Assembly (NCBI GenBank): GCA_015075185.1
Contig: JABTUW010000007.1
Location: 124,001 to 188,000, forward strand
Length of the DNA: 64,000 nt
DNA from: Anaerolineales bacterium
GTDB taxonomy: Bacteria > Chloroflexota > Anaerolineae > 4572-78 > J111
Reading direction: 5' to 3'
The position numbers and the translations under genes were made by a program. Shown here one piece after another: positions 8,505-17,073 of this stretch. The notes under the pieces are model-generated. The model was not told where the DNA came from, ran no database searches, and was given only the letters and a program-made list of their open reading frames with translations. Position 1 is the stretch's first letter, and each line of letters starts with the position of its first letter.

Positions 8505-9712
8505 ATTCACTACCGTACATTTTTAAGGAAAGGCTGAGAATTTAAGAGACGGCTATCACCGGGGTATACTTCAATTTCACCACAAAAAAGGAGTATACCG
8601 TATGAGTGACAACCGTCGGGTTTATCGTCGCATAAAACAAGGATTATTGCAACTTTATCCGAAACAGTTGAGTGGCAACCAAGCCCGCCATTTGAATACT
8701 CTGACCGGGATGATGACCGGGATTGTCCAGAGCAAACGTTGCCATTTTGAGTTGATGGCGGCCAAGGCCCCGGATGAAAGCCAAGTCGCCAGCCGGGTCA
8801 AACGGTTCAGTCGCTATACTCAGAATGAGACGATTGACCGCGAAAGCTACTTTATGCCTTTCATTGAAGAGTTGGTCGCCGGTTTAGCTCGACAGGGGAC
8901 GCTGGTGGTGGTGATGGATGGCAGCGAAGTGGGCCGGCATTGTCTGGCTTTGGTCGTCAGTTTGGTTTATAAAGGGCGAGCCCTACCTTTAGCCTGGACG
9001 GTGGTCACAGGCAACAAAGGTCACTTTCCTGAAACCGCCCATGTCGAGTTGTTGGCTCAGATCAAAGCCATCATTCCCCCGGAGACCGATGTCATTTTCC
9101 TGGGCGATGGGGAATTTGATGGCCTGACCTTACTGGCCGAAATTGAAGCTGCCCATTGGCATTATGTCTGTCGCACCGCCCATAATCGCTGGGTGTGTGA
9201 ACAAGAAACCTGGCTGCAACTCGACGAATTGGGCTTACAACCCGGTGATTATGTCTGTTTACCGGAAGTTGACTTTACCCAACAGGTTTATGGCCCGGTC
9301 TTGGTTCTGGTCTGGTGGCATCCTGATTACCAAGATCCCCTCTACTTGGTCTCTAATTTCGAGTTGGGGGAAGAAGCCATCTATTGGTATCGCTACCGGT
9401 TCAAGATTGAAACCTTTTTCTCCGACCAGAAAAGTCGAGGCTTTCATCTGCACCAAAGTCACATTTCTGACCCGCACCGCTTAGCCCGCCTGATGATCGC
9501 CGCTTGTTTGGCTTACATCTGGATCATCTGGCTGGGGGTTATCGCCCAACGGGATCAATGGCGAACCCTCATTCATCGTTCTGACCGGTGTGACTTGAGC
9601 TTGTTTCAACTCGGCTTACGGTTGTTAGATTATTTTCTCAATAATGATTTACCCATCCTTTTCTCTTTTTATTTCTCGCGGTCGGTTTGATTAAAAGTGT
9701 ACGGTAGTGAAT
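8505..9712 (+). mobile_element. IS4-like insertion sequence, 1.2 kb
   Basis: Terminal inverted repeats ATTCACTACCGTACA (8505-8519) and TGTACGGTAGTGAAT (9698-9712) match perfectly over 15 bases and flank one intact transposase gene. I see no convincing target duplication in the flanking bases, so the exact ends or the duplication length are uncertain. It separates the minus-strand operon (7998 and below) from the AT-rich HEPN genes (9839 onward). Confidence 0.85.
8602..9690 (+). CDS. IS4-family DDE transposase
   Basis: 362 residues, intact. Visible catalytic features are the first Asp in VVVMDGSEVG, the second in FLGDGEFDGL, and the glutamate in YRYRFKIETFFSDQKSRGF. The last has the Y-x2-R-x3-E-x6-K signature of IS4-type enzymes. 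The gene lies centrally inside perfect inverted repeats, and an AGGAG-type site precedes the ATG. It should catalyse cut-and-paste movement of this element. With no frameshift, it may still be active. Confidence 0.9.
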   Translation: MSDNRRVYRRIKQGLLQLYPKQLSGNQARHLNTLTGMMTGIVQSKRCHFELMAAKAPDESQVASRVKRFSRYTQNETIDRESYFMPFIEELVAGLARQGTLVVVMDGSEVGRHCLALVVSLVYKGRALPLAWTVVTGNKGHFPETAHVELLAQIKAIIPPETDVIFLGDGEFDGLTLLAEIEAAHWHYVCRTAHNRWVCEQETWLQLDELGLQPGDYVCLPEVDFTQQVYGPVLVLVWWHPDYQDPLYLVSNFELGEEAIYWYRYRFKIETFFSDQKSRGFHLHQSHISDPHRLARLMIAACLAYIWIIWLGVIAQRDQWRTLIHRSDRCDLSLFQLGLRLLDYFLNNDLPILFSFYFSRSV

Positions 9713-9838
9713 GAAAATGATATAAAAAAACTACTTGTCAATTATAACCGGCGCTTACAGGCATTGTTTGCTTATGAAAAAAGCGTTGAACAATGGGGGG
9801 AAAAATGGTAGAATGGGGGAAGTTTATGCCCTATCAAT

Positions 9839-10312
9839 ATGATAGGAAAATTGATGACAACCGAGAGTAAATATTTATTCGCGTTTTTCCCTTATCTAAA
9901 AACCTCAGACCCTGTGCCTTATCGAGGACTTGTCGTCAGGAATAGTGACGATTTAGCTGATCTACCAACCGAGGTGACTCAGCATTTGGAAATACTTCGC
10001 TCCATGTTTTTCCTACGAGACAATCTTCGAATTCAGAAGATGTCTTATACGTATCACATTTCCGAAGATGATGAGAATGGAATATCTCAATTCATGCAGC
10101 AACTTCTTGAGTTTCAATCACTTGTCTGTTTTATTTACTCTTCTCCGGATCCTACATCTGGCGACCCATTTTTGAATTATGAACATTCAAGTTTCTACCT
10201 ACTAAGACCAACACGATTTTCAAAATATTTGGTTTTGATGATCATAATGTGGAGTTGCTCGCAGATGCAGAGCAGTTTGAAGGGGATGAAAGAGAAGAAA
10301 TTGAGGGTATGA
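9839..10312 (+). CDS. N-terminal part of a split HEPN-domain protein
   Basis: The frame (ATG 9839, or ATG 9854 giving MTTESKYLFAFFP) makes sense to FSKYL and then runs into nonsense. Adding one T to the TTT near 10230 restores VFDDHNVELLADAEQFEGDE. Two further one-base additions (a T near 10309 and a G in the GGG near 10342) join it to the open frame at 10382. The joined product would be about 500 residues and carries the HEPN motif in its second part. The DNA is clearly more AT-rich than the operon to its left. This part resembles the N-terminal domain of ApeA-like HEPN proteins only in general layout; I cannot confirm the family. Confidence 0.6.
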   Translation: MIGKLMTTESKYLFAFFPYLKTSDPVPYRGLVVRNSDDLADLPTEVTQHLEILRSMFFLRDNLRIQKMSYTYHISEDDENGISQFMQQLLEFQSLVCFIYSSPDPTSGDPFLNYEHSSFYLLRPTRFSKYLVLMIIMWSCSQMQSSLKGMKEKKLRV

Positions 10313-10381
10313 AGGCCAACTAAATAATAAATCACATTTTGGGTAACAAAGAAGGGCCGTATTTTTCCACCAGCCGCACAT

Positions 10382-11353
10382 ATGTGGCTCAATATTTCTC
10401 AAGATTTGCATTCAGATTTTTATTATCGTTCAAGACACTCTCTCCGCTATCAACCAGTAATAGAGTATTTTGCCACACGGAAAGATAGTAATCCATTAGG
10501 CCAGCGAGTTTTAACAGCAATTACGTGGTACAATCGTACTCTGAAAATGGGAATTGACGAAGAAGTAGCCTTGGTTAATCTTGCTATTGCGTTTGAGAGT
10601 CTACTTGATCTTGAACAGGGAGAGAAGGTCACTGATCGCTTTAAAGAGGCTGTCAGACTTCTTCTTGGAGGTTTTCCACGTCTAGATAGTTGGTTAACAC
10701 AGTTCTATGATGCCCGTTCAGAAATCGTTCATGAGGGAAAATCACAAAAGCTAATGTTCATGGCTACAGATAACCCTAAAAAACGCTCTGATGAATTAAT
10801 ATACCGTTCATTGGTTTCATATGGGCGACAGATTTTTCAAGTGTGTGTTGCCACCATCCTTACAGGGGCAAGAATTTCGGAACAATTGAGGCTACCCTCA
10901 ATGCTAGTTACAAACCAGCAGAGATTTGAGCGAATTTGTCAGACTCTTAGCAAAGGTGAAAGAACGGCTGGTGAACGCATATTAGCTGTAAGTCAAGATG
11001 TGAGTGAAATTGAAACCTATCGATTTGTTTCGGAAAAAGGACTCACAGTTGATCAGTTGATAGGCACTGCGAAGTTATTGGTCCAGCAATTTCTTGATAC
11101 CGACCCTGATTTTCCTCCCGAACTGATTACACAAATGAAGGATTTCATCAATACCAAATCTAGCCAGCATTATGAAGCGTTATCGTTGTTAAGAGAAATT
11201 TTGAATAGCTTTGAAAGATTACCATCAACTCAACCAATTTTATCAACCGATGTGCAAATTATTGTCAAATCGCTTATTGAAAGCGTTTGGCACTACGTTT
11301 TTATGTATTATTTTCAATTGAAACGCAAGCAGACAGAAGAACAAACGGCGTAA
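10382..11353 (+). CDS. C-terminal part of HEPN-domain protein (candidate ribonuclease)
   Basis: 323 residues. The stretch AFESLLDLEQGEKVTDRFKE, then FYDARSEIVHEGKS at residues 110-121 of this frame, contains R-x4-H (R112, H117), the catalytic signature of HEPN ribonucleases. Known HEPN proteins of this layout serve in toxin-antitoxin or anti-phage abortive infection systems. The upstream open frame (9839-10312) is the rest of the gene, separated by three one-base deficits in homopolymers. The next gene (11428-12276), 75 bases on and equally AT-rich, may be its partner. A defence role is inferred from motif and setting. Confidence 0.6.
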   Translation: MWLNISQDLHSDFYYRSRHSLRYQPVIEYFATRKDSNPLGQRVLTAITWYNRTLKMGIDEEVALVNLAIAFESLLDLEQGEKVTDRFKEAVRLLLGGFPRLDSWLTQFYDARSEIVHEGKSQKLMFMATDNPKKRSDELIYRSLVSYGRQIFQVCVATILTGARISEQLRLPSMLVTNQQRFERICQTLSKGERTAGERILAVSQDVSEIETYRFVSEKGLTVDQLIGTAKLLVQQFLDTDPDFPPELITQMKDFINTKSSQHYEALSLLREILNSFERLPSTQPILSTDVQIIVKSLIESVWHYVFMYYFQLKRKQTEEQTA

Positions 11354-11427
11354 ATAATGACCAAAGTCGCCGCCCAACCAGCACGTCATGCTGATGCCCC
11401 GAGATCATCGTTTATTCAGGGAGTCCT

Positions 11428-12276
11428 ATGTATTTGAACGACATCAAAGATTTTAACGATACTGGCCACCGGATCGACTCAGCTACAGCAGTATTTCAAA
11501 AAAGGATCTACCATTTACACTTCTTAAAGAACCAAGAGGGTTTGGACATCTTTGTAAGAGTGCTCCGAACTTATCAATGTCTATTCCAATTGTGCCTTAC
11601 CGAATTGTTGTTAGATTTCAGTTACCAATTAAGATCATCAAGCATCCCTGTGCCATTAAAAAACATTGCTCAAATCCAAAAGAGCCAACACGCTCAGAAA
11701 TCGATCCATCAGCGATCGTAACTCATTCAGTTTTGAAAAAGGTACAAAGGGGTATTGGGGAGGACCACCGAAGGGACACCATTTATATACTATTGGTCAA
11801 AGGTCATTAGATTTAATAAATAAAGTGATTGAGGCCCGTCATAACCTAATATATCGGCCATTTTTACTTAATCGTGGCGGTAAATTTGGGAAGATTGTAG
11901 CTTGTTAGATTTGCTTCAAGACATTCCGAACGTTGATGAGGTGGAAACTGCGTATAAAGAATTCATTCAAGCAATGCTGAAGCTCTATCTTGAGGAACAA
12001 GAAAAGTGGAAAAATTTACCGCCACCGCCTCCTCTTACAACAAAAGACTCGACCAGTAGACAAGCCTGTGCAGCCCTTTATTCTACTTCCTTTCTAGAAG
12101 GATTATTTGATGCTTACAGGGACATACGTAATAATCGTCTAACAGAAACTTTATTGTTGTCTTATGCTCGTATGCTAAATCCAGACAATCTAGAAATAGT
12201 CGACTCTATAAAAGTATATCAAAGACAATTATTCAATTCAGTAGATTTCTTCACGATTGTCAATATTGGTGAGTAA
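11428..12276 (+). pseudogene. Frameshifted AT-rich gene downstream of the HEPN gene
   Basis: Four overlapping frames read as one protein of about 280 residues. It begins MYLNDIKDFNDTGHRIDSA (11428), continues in the 11577 and 11666 frames, which hold NSFSFEKGTKGYWGG and VIEARHNLIYRPFLLN, then LLDLLQDIPNVDEVETAY (from 11902). The last junction is repaired by adding one T at 11901-11903. RHNLIYRP resembles the arginine-containing helix seen in some HEPN-like proteins, but the identity is unknown. It shares AT-richness and direction with the gene before it, so the pair may be one cargo module. It may be intact in reality if the indels are sequencing errors. Confidence 0.5.
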
Positions 12277-12315
12277 CAAGTTTGTAAATACCTAATAATA
12301 CTGTATATGAATTGG

Positions 12316-12989
12316 TTAGTTGGTAACAGGGATGAGGGAAGAACAGATAGGGTCAGGCGGCTGGGCAACCGGCTGTGGAGTAGCTCGGGTATAGCCTGTG
12401 GTCAAAACCCTGGGAAGCGAAACAAACAGCAGAGGCACCCGGTCTTCTTCCGGCGCGGATACTGCGTGGGAGGCCGAATCAGTGGGTTGAGCCATTCTAG
12501 CAGACAATTGAAGAAGCGGATTTCGACATCCAGAGCCAGCAGTAAATCCTGTTTGACCCGCTCGTCGAACGTTTCCTTTGGAGGTAGGCCACGGCCAGGT
12601 GGGAGCGGTGGCGTTCCCGCTTGAGAAAGATGAAAAAGGCTGGTTATCTTTGGCCAGCAGACCGGACAGGTCGAGCGGCGGCAACGGGCGGTCTGAGATG
12701 AAGAGCATACCCACGGGTCATCGAGCACGGCATCGACGGCCCTGGCCAGGCCGCTGAAGTAGCGGTGATCGCGGATAAGCCCGGCCCAGTGGCTGACTGA
12801 TGAGGCCGGGCTGTTGTTTTTAGGCGTTTCGGGCTTTTGGGGTAAAAAGTAGCGCTTATCTTGCCGCAGGTTATCCATCTCCTGCTGCAGGCGGTCAGCG
12901 GCATACTGGAAGATGATTGACCAGGATCGTCAACTCCGTCCAGGTAAACCCGGCCAGGTCGAGGGGAATGGTTTGAGCGATTGAAGGCA
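12316..12989 (-). pseudogene. Frameshifted hypothetical protein of the PRTRC-like operon
   Basis: It starts at ATG 12987-12989 (MPSIAQTIPLDLAGFTW), with AAGGAGAA upstream. The sense then passes through several frames: RLQQEMDNLRQDKRYFLP, HWAGLIRDHRYFSGLARAVD, MLFISDRPLPPLDLSGLLAK, FIFLKRERHRSHLAVAYL and FDERVKQDLLLALDVEIRFF. It probably ends at 12316. At least four one-base shifts are needed, most at short homopolymers. The repaired product would be about 220 residues, with a helical coiled N-terminal part. I do not recognise it. The gene ahead (12930-13832) overlaps its start. Confidence 0.5.
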
Positions 12990-13832
12990 TAGCAAATTCT
13001 CCTTTAAGGGTATTTTGATCAGGAACCGGCGCACGAGGTCGCACAGCAACCGAGGTTGAATCCAGCCGAGACCCTGCTCGCCCCATTCGTATTCTTGCAC
13101 CCAGGCCGGCAAGGCGGCCCGGTACGCGGCGTACTGAGGTGAGTCTGGCTCAGTCAGGATGAAGACGAACCGATGTTTGGCGCCGTCCTTCACAAACCGA
13201 ACCTGCTGCCGGCGCAGCTCTGAACTGAAATTGCGGCCGTTTTTGTAGACCGATTTGACCTGGCCGGTAGCCGGGTCAATGTACCGGGTGGGCTGGGCCC
13301 GGCTGCGGCTGACCCCGGCATATAACGCCCCGGCGGTGTAGTAGATCCTGCCGGCCACCGGCGGCGACTCCAGCCAACGAGGACCCTCGATGAGCCAGCC
13401 GGCCATACTATCCAGACTGAGCAAGTATCGAAAATCGCGCTCCGGGTCCCGGCAGCGCATATCGCGGGGGAAGGACAGCGTGATGTCCCGTAGAAAAGCA
13501 ACCAGGTCGTCGCTGCCGATGCCGGCGCCCCACAGGCGCATTAGATAGGCCGTGTATGGAGCCAGGTCGGGGCCAACGGCGGCCATCACCGGGCGGTTGC
13601 CCCACGGGGCCGGGCCGATCCGGGCCACTGCCCGGCATTTGCCGTTGACCCGCAGGCCGTAATTGATGAAGTCAACGGCTGCCCCCGGTCCCCGGCTGAC
13701 CCGGTGTGGCGCTTGATACTTGCGCCCAAACCAGGTGCGCCGGGGGACGGGCTTGCTGAGGATGTCAATGGCCTCGGTCCTGGGGATGATTTCGAGCGAG
13801 GCCACTTCACCGGAAGCGAGTTTTAGGTTCAT
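12930..13832 (-). CDS. Hypothetical protein of the PRTRC-like operon
   Basis: Up to 300 residues from an ATG preceded by AAAGGAGGGAG. Meaningful sequence runs to about LVRRFLIKIPL (near 13010). The last 20 residues overlap the next gene's ribosome site and start, so the true stop is probably earlier and hidden by a one-base error. The protein has a basic N-terminal region (RRTWFGRKYQAPHR) and aromatic-rich segments (YLMRLWGAGIGSDDLVAFL). It begins 4 bases inside the preceding gene (13829), which indicates coupling. It occupies the place where PRTRC clusters often hold a protein-F-type gene, but I cannot confirm homology. Confidence 0.55.
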   Translation of the reverse strand: MNLKLASGEVASLEIIPRTEAIDILSKPVPRRTWFGRKYQAPHRVSRGPGAAVDFINYGLRVNGKCRAVARIGPAPWGNRPVMAAVGPDLAPYTAYLMRLWGAGIGSDDLVAFLRDITLSFPRDMRCRDPERDFRYLLSLDSMAGWLIEGPRWLESPPVAGRIYYTAGALYAGVSRSRAQPTRYIDPATGQVKSVYKNGRNFSSELRRQQVRFVKDGAKHRFVFILTEPDSPQYAAYRAALPAWVQEYEWGEQGLGWIQPRLLCDLVRRFLIKIPLKENLLCLQSLKPFPSTWPGLPGRS

Positions 13833-14119
13833 ACCGGCGCTCCCTCCTTTGGCGGTGGCAGGGCGCGCCGATATATTTCTTCAAACGTTGGACTGACGAT
13901 GGGGGGCGGAGTTGGGTAGGGCTGAGCCATAATGTCGAGCGTAGTAACGCCCCCCGCTGTGATCGTCTTGACTACCCGGATGGGCTTTTCAAAGCCGGCC
14001 AGCATTTTTTCGAGCTGCACCATAAAAAGCCGGGCCGTGGCGTCGTCCATCTCGAAGATTTCGTGAAGCTTGATCCCACCGGCTGTCTTATTCGAGATCG
14101 TAATCTCCAGGGTGGCCAT
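13829..14119 (-). CDS. Small protein with C-terminal PTFEEIYRR tail
   Basis: 96 residues. The first 70 (MATLEITISNKTAGGIKLHE, then ARLFMVQLEKML) suggest a compact beta-alpha-beta fold of ubiquitin-like size. The tail SPTFEEIYRRALPP closely matches SPTFQEIYQRASLW in the next gene upstream (14123-14593). Only 3 bases separate it from that gene. I do not recognise the family. Possibilities are a small modifier-like protein of the cassette or an adaptor. The shared tail suggests both bind the same partner. Confidence 0.55.
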   Translation of the reverse strand: MATLEITISNKTAGGIKLHEIFEMDDATARLFMVQLEKMLAGFEKPIRVVKTITAGGVTTLDIMAQPYPTPPPIVSPTFEEIYRRALPPPKEGAPV

Positions 14120-14122
14120 TGT

Positions 14123-14593
14123 TTATGACTCCTCTGACGGCGCCCATAGGGAAGCGCGCTGGTATATTTCTTGAAAGGTCGGCGAGGGCAGGTCGCCGGT
14201 CCGGCCGGTTTGAGCAGCCTTACTGAGCTTGGGATCGGGGGGTGTGGAGGGCCGGACTTGTGGCATGGATTGGAGCAGTTGTTGTTCTTCAAGAACGGCC
14301 AGGGCCTGCTGGGGTGGCACTTCAAAGTGTAACCCCAGAAAATCAACGCCGCCGGGGACAAAGGCCATGGTCGCCAGGGCCTCGACCAGGGCGGACACGG
14401 CTTGAGCAGTCCGGCCCGGGCTGCGATACAGGATAGCATCGCCGTGGGCGGCAATAACCTGGGCCAGGTCGTGGCGAGGAAAGCGCAGGACCCGCTGCCC
14501 CAACACGTATTCATGGATGACCAGGGGTACAAAGGCCGACAGGTGGCAGCGGAGCAGGTGAGCCTGGGGACTATAGCGCCCACTATCGTTCAT
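14123..14593 (-). CDS. Hypothetical protein with C-terminal PTFQEIYQR tail
   Basis: 156 residues, starting at ATG 14591-14593 (MNDSGRYSPQAHLL), which overlaps the stop of the kinase-like gene (ATGA arrangement). The frame continues upstream but only through that gene. The folded part (LSAFVPLVIHEYVLGQRVLR, then HGDAILYRSPGRTAQAVSAL) is mixed alpha/beta. A polar linker then leads to SPTFQEIYQRASLW. The tail recurs in neighbouring genes 13829-14119 and 6360-6779. Function unknown. Confidence 0.55.
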   Translation of the reverse strand: MNDSGRYSPQAHLLRCHLSAFVPLVIHEYVLGQRVLRFPRHDLAQVIAAHGDAILYRSPGRTAQAVSALVEALATMAFVPGGVDFLGLHFEVPPQQALAVLEEQQLLQSMPQVRPSTPPDPKLSKAAQTGRTGDLPSPTFQEIYQRASLWAPSEES

Positions 14594-15078
14594 CAGAACC
14601 CCTCCTCTTCGCCAAAGTCCAGGGCGACCAGGTCGCCTCCGTAACGAGCCACGTTGGCCGGCCGGGCATCCCAGCAGCGGCCGAGCTGCTGCAAGCAATC
14701 CCGCAAGAAGCCCAGCACAAAGGCCATGTATTCAGCGGAGGTGGTATCGACCGACAGCTCCGCCTCGGGCATCAACAAGACCCCATGGTCGGAGCCACAG
14801 GTACAGGGATGCCTCTCCGGCAGGATCTCCTGGCGGAGACCATGAACCGGGCAGACCTCCCGGTCGATGGCGTCAGGTACCGGCCACGCTTCCCGGTAAT
14901 CCAGGACCGGCAGGGCCAGCGCTTGCCCGGCGAAGTGCCGTTGGGCGGCGACCTCTTGGGGTTCGATGTGGCCCACTTTGGCCACCACCCTCGGCGCCAC
15001 CCGGTACACGACCGCATAGCCGCCCATGCCTAGCAGCGTCCGTTTTGACCAATCTATATCAGCAATACAGTGCATCAT
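14593..15078 (-). CDS. Minimal protein-kinase-like protein
   Basis: 161 residues from ATG 15076-15078, with AGGAGG upstream. Kinase-like elements can be read in order. LLGMGGYAVVYRV is a glycine-rich loop and VVAKVGHI supplies the Lys of strand 3. CWDARPANVARY is a shortened catalytic loop with Asp and Asn, and LVALDFGEEE holds the metal-binding Asp. A Cys-rich insert (CPVHGLRQE, then HPCTCGSDHG) may bind zinc between the lobes. The protein is much smaller than a normal kinase (about 250), so activity is uncertain. It sits between the ThiF gene and two small tail-bearing genes, so it could phosphorylate or scaffold other cassette proteins. Confidence 0.6.
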   Translation of the reverse strand: MMHCIADIDWSKRTLLGMGGYAVVYRVAPRVVAKVGHIEPQEVAAQRHFAGQALALPVLDYREAWPVPDAIDREVCPVHGLRQEILPERHPCTCGSDHGVLLMPEAELSVDTTSAEYMAFVLGFLRDCLQQLGRCWDARPANVARYGGDLVALDFGEEEGF

Positions 15079-15096
15079 GAGATTCCTCCTGGTGAT

Positions 15097-15134
15097 AAGC
15101 CCCAGCCGGGATCTCAAATGGTTCCGGCTGGGGC
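15097..15134 (-). other. GC-rich intergenic hairpin
   Basis: AGCCCCAGCCGG and CCGGCTGGGGCT pair perfectly (12 bases) between the ThiF stop (15143) and the kinase-like start (15078). There is no T-run on the minus strand, so it may attenuate or stabilise the operon transcript at this boundary rather than end it. Confidence 0.55.
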
Positions 15135-15142
15135 TATGTTTT

Positions 15143-16408
15143 CTATTGAACGGTCGGCTGCGGCTCCTGAATCGGCTGATGCCAATCGCAGTTGGCGCAG
15201 CCGAGGCCGGGCACAACTTCCCCGCTTTCCAGCTCGATCTCTTCCTCGACGATCTCACCTTGGCAGTGCGGGCAGCCCTCTTCACGCCAGTTGCAGGCGG
15301 CGCAGAAGTTGACATGGATGAGAATACCCTGCCACTCATCCTGGCCGGTTACGATCTCGCCGCCGCACACCGGGCAGCCCTGACCGGGTTCCGGCCCGGC
15401 CGTTCCAGGTTCAGGCGCGGCGGGCTGTTCTCGCCGCTTCGGAAAAACAACCCGGCCGCCGGCGATGGCGGTGCTGCGGGTCACCCCAGTGCGCAGGTTG
15501 ACGAAGGTGGCCATCATATTCAAGTCCCGGCTTTGCAGCAGGCGATAGAGGTAAATTCCGACCCAGGTGGCCATCAAGCGGTTGATCATGGCACTCTGCT
15601 CGGCCAGGGCGGTGAGCTCGGCGCAACTCAAGTTCTCTTCAGCCGGTGGGCGATCCCGGTCGGCCAGCAAGCCAGGTTCCTGGAGGTGAGGCAAGGGGAG
15701 GTCGGTACAGAAGCCCAGCGGCGATAGTAGAGGCTCTGGCACCAGGCTATTGCCCAGGAGAACCTGGCCGTTGACCCGCTCATTGCCAGCGTCAAGCCAG
15801 ATGAGCCTGTCCCGGCCGGTAGACCAAGGCCATTTCTGCAAGCGGTCGGTCATCGCCTCGGCGATGTCGCGGCGGGCGCAGACGTTATCCACCGCGCCGA
15901 CCACAATCATCAGGCTGCCGTTGGTGGTGTATTTCGGTTGGTAGCGGTCCAGCATGGCCGCCGAGAAGCGCTCGACCACCGGCGTGATGGTGACCCCAAA
16001 GGCAGCAGTGTAACGCCAGGCCAGGGTGAAGGCCTTGGGTGCGCCCAGCTCGGCCCGGCAGAAGTTCTGGCGAACCAGGTTTTTCTCCTCTACCGTATCG
16101 GGATCCACGAAGTAAAGGCGCATGTCGATACCGGCCGTGGTTGCCCAACTGGCCAGTTGGGCCAGGATATGAGCGACGAATGACCCGGTACCGCCTGTAC
16201 CCACCAGCAGGATGACCACCCGGTCGGGGTGGCCAATCTCGAGCCGGTACTGCTTGTTGATATTGATCTTTTGAGCCAGCCGGTCAAGCTGGGGTTGGGC
16301 CGCGGCCAGGGCTCGGCGCAAAAGCGGCTCCAACCACTCTACCAGTTTCTGGTAGCCGTATGACTGCAACTGCTTGAGATAAGTTAAGGGTGACATCATG
16401 ACCTCCAT
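15143..16408 (-). CDS. PRTRC-type ThiF/E1-like adenylating protein with zinc ribbons
   Basis: 421 residues. The nucleotide-binding loop is VVILLVGTGGTGSF (Gly-rich core 70-75), followed by YFVDPDTVEEKNLVRQNF, the classic ThiF/E1 acidic strand and Asn-Leu-x-Arg-Gln motif. C262 in ENLSCAEL is a candidate thioester Cys, placed as in PRTRC ThiF proteins. The C-terminus carries two zinc ribbons (CPVCGG with CAACNW, and CPHCQGE with CANCDW). The family activates the C-terminus of ubiquitin-like proteins by adenylation. The start overlaps the JAB gene by 13 bases, and E2-like and ubiquitin-like genes follow upstream. This is the central gene of the cassette. Confidence 0.85.
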   Translation of the reverse strand: MEVMMSPLTYLKQLQSYGYQKLVEWLEPLLRRALAAAQPQLDRLAQKININKQYRLEIGHPDRVVILLVGTGGTGSFVAHILAQLASWATTAGIDMRLYFVDPDTVEEKNLVRQNFCRAELGAPKAFTLAWRYTAAFGVTITPVVERFSAAMLDRYQPKYTTNGSLMIVVGAVDNVCARRDIAEAMTDRLQKWPWSTGRDRLIWLDAGNERVNGQVLLGNSLVPEPLLSPLGFCTDLPLPHLQEPGLLADRDRPPAEENLSCAELTALAEQSAMINRLMATWVGIYLYRLLQSRDLNMMATFVNLRTGVTRSTAIAGGRVVFPKRREQPAAPEPGTAGPEPGQGCPVCGGEIVTGQDEWQGILIHVNFCAACNWREEGCPHCQGEIVEEEIELESGEVVPGLGCANCDWHQPIQEPQPTVQ

Positions 16409-17073
16409 GAGAAAAATTTTGAGAACCAGCCGTCTTCTTGTTCGGCCTGATAGATAGCTGCTTCGTCTACATAGGTATCCACGAACGGTCCCAGGTCGTC
16501 GAACAGGGCCAGGCCCGGCACGTTGTACAACCAGTGGCCATACATGCCCAATCTCAGGATGAGCTGGGGGGTGGCATGGTCGATATGGCCCATGACAGCG
16601 TAAAAGCGGCCACCTTGTTCATCGCCGTCATCGGTCCCGGAAAAGAAAGCCGGCATGGTATGGTGCGAATGTAGATCCAAAACCACGCCGGTCGGGTCGT
16701 GGCTGTAGCCGACCCGGCCCCAGGACTGGGCCTGTTCGGGCCGGGTGACCGTCCAGCCTTGCGCCGGGCTGTACCTAAAGTGGTACATGAACTCGATATC
16801 GATATTGCTGCGGGCGTCGGCCAGCACATCCAACAGCAGCCGGCCGGGGATACGCGGCACCTTGAGCTGCAAGGGCCGGAGGGGGTAGGGCTGTAGATGC
16901 AAGCCGATCAGCTTCTCGGTGATGGGGGCCAGCAGCGCATCGGCCGAGGCATAGGGTGTTTCAACCCTTTTGATGATGCCCTGTTCGGCGATCACGTAAT
17001 CGTAGAGCCGCTCCGGGCGCTGCATGGGGTGGCCCAGGTACATATAAAGTGGAATTAAGTTCGACTTAAACAT
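16396..17073 (-). CDS. PRTRC system protein A-like JAB/MPN metalloprotease
   Basis: 225 residues. VVLDLHSHHTMPAFFSGTDDG gives the JAMM zinc motif H135-x-H137-x7-S145-x2-D148. This is the catalytic signature of deubiquitinase-like JAB peptidases. The N-terminal 80 residues are typical of PRTRC protein A. Its probable role is to trim or remove the ubiquitin-like protein of this operon. It overlaps both neighbours (E2-like upstream, ThiF downstream), so the three are translationally coupled. Confidence 0.85.
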   Translation of the reverse strand: MFKSNLIPLYMYLGHPMQRPERLYDYVIAEQGIIKRVETPYASADALLAPITEKLIGLHLQPYPLRPLQLKVPRIPGRLLLDVLADARSNIDIEFMYHFRYSPAQGWTVTRPEQAQSWGRVGYSHDPTGVVLDLHSHHTMPAFFSGTDDGDEQGGRFYAVMGHIDHATPQLILRLGMYGHWLYNVPGLALFDDLGPFVDTYVDEAAIYQAEQEDGWFSKFFSWRS

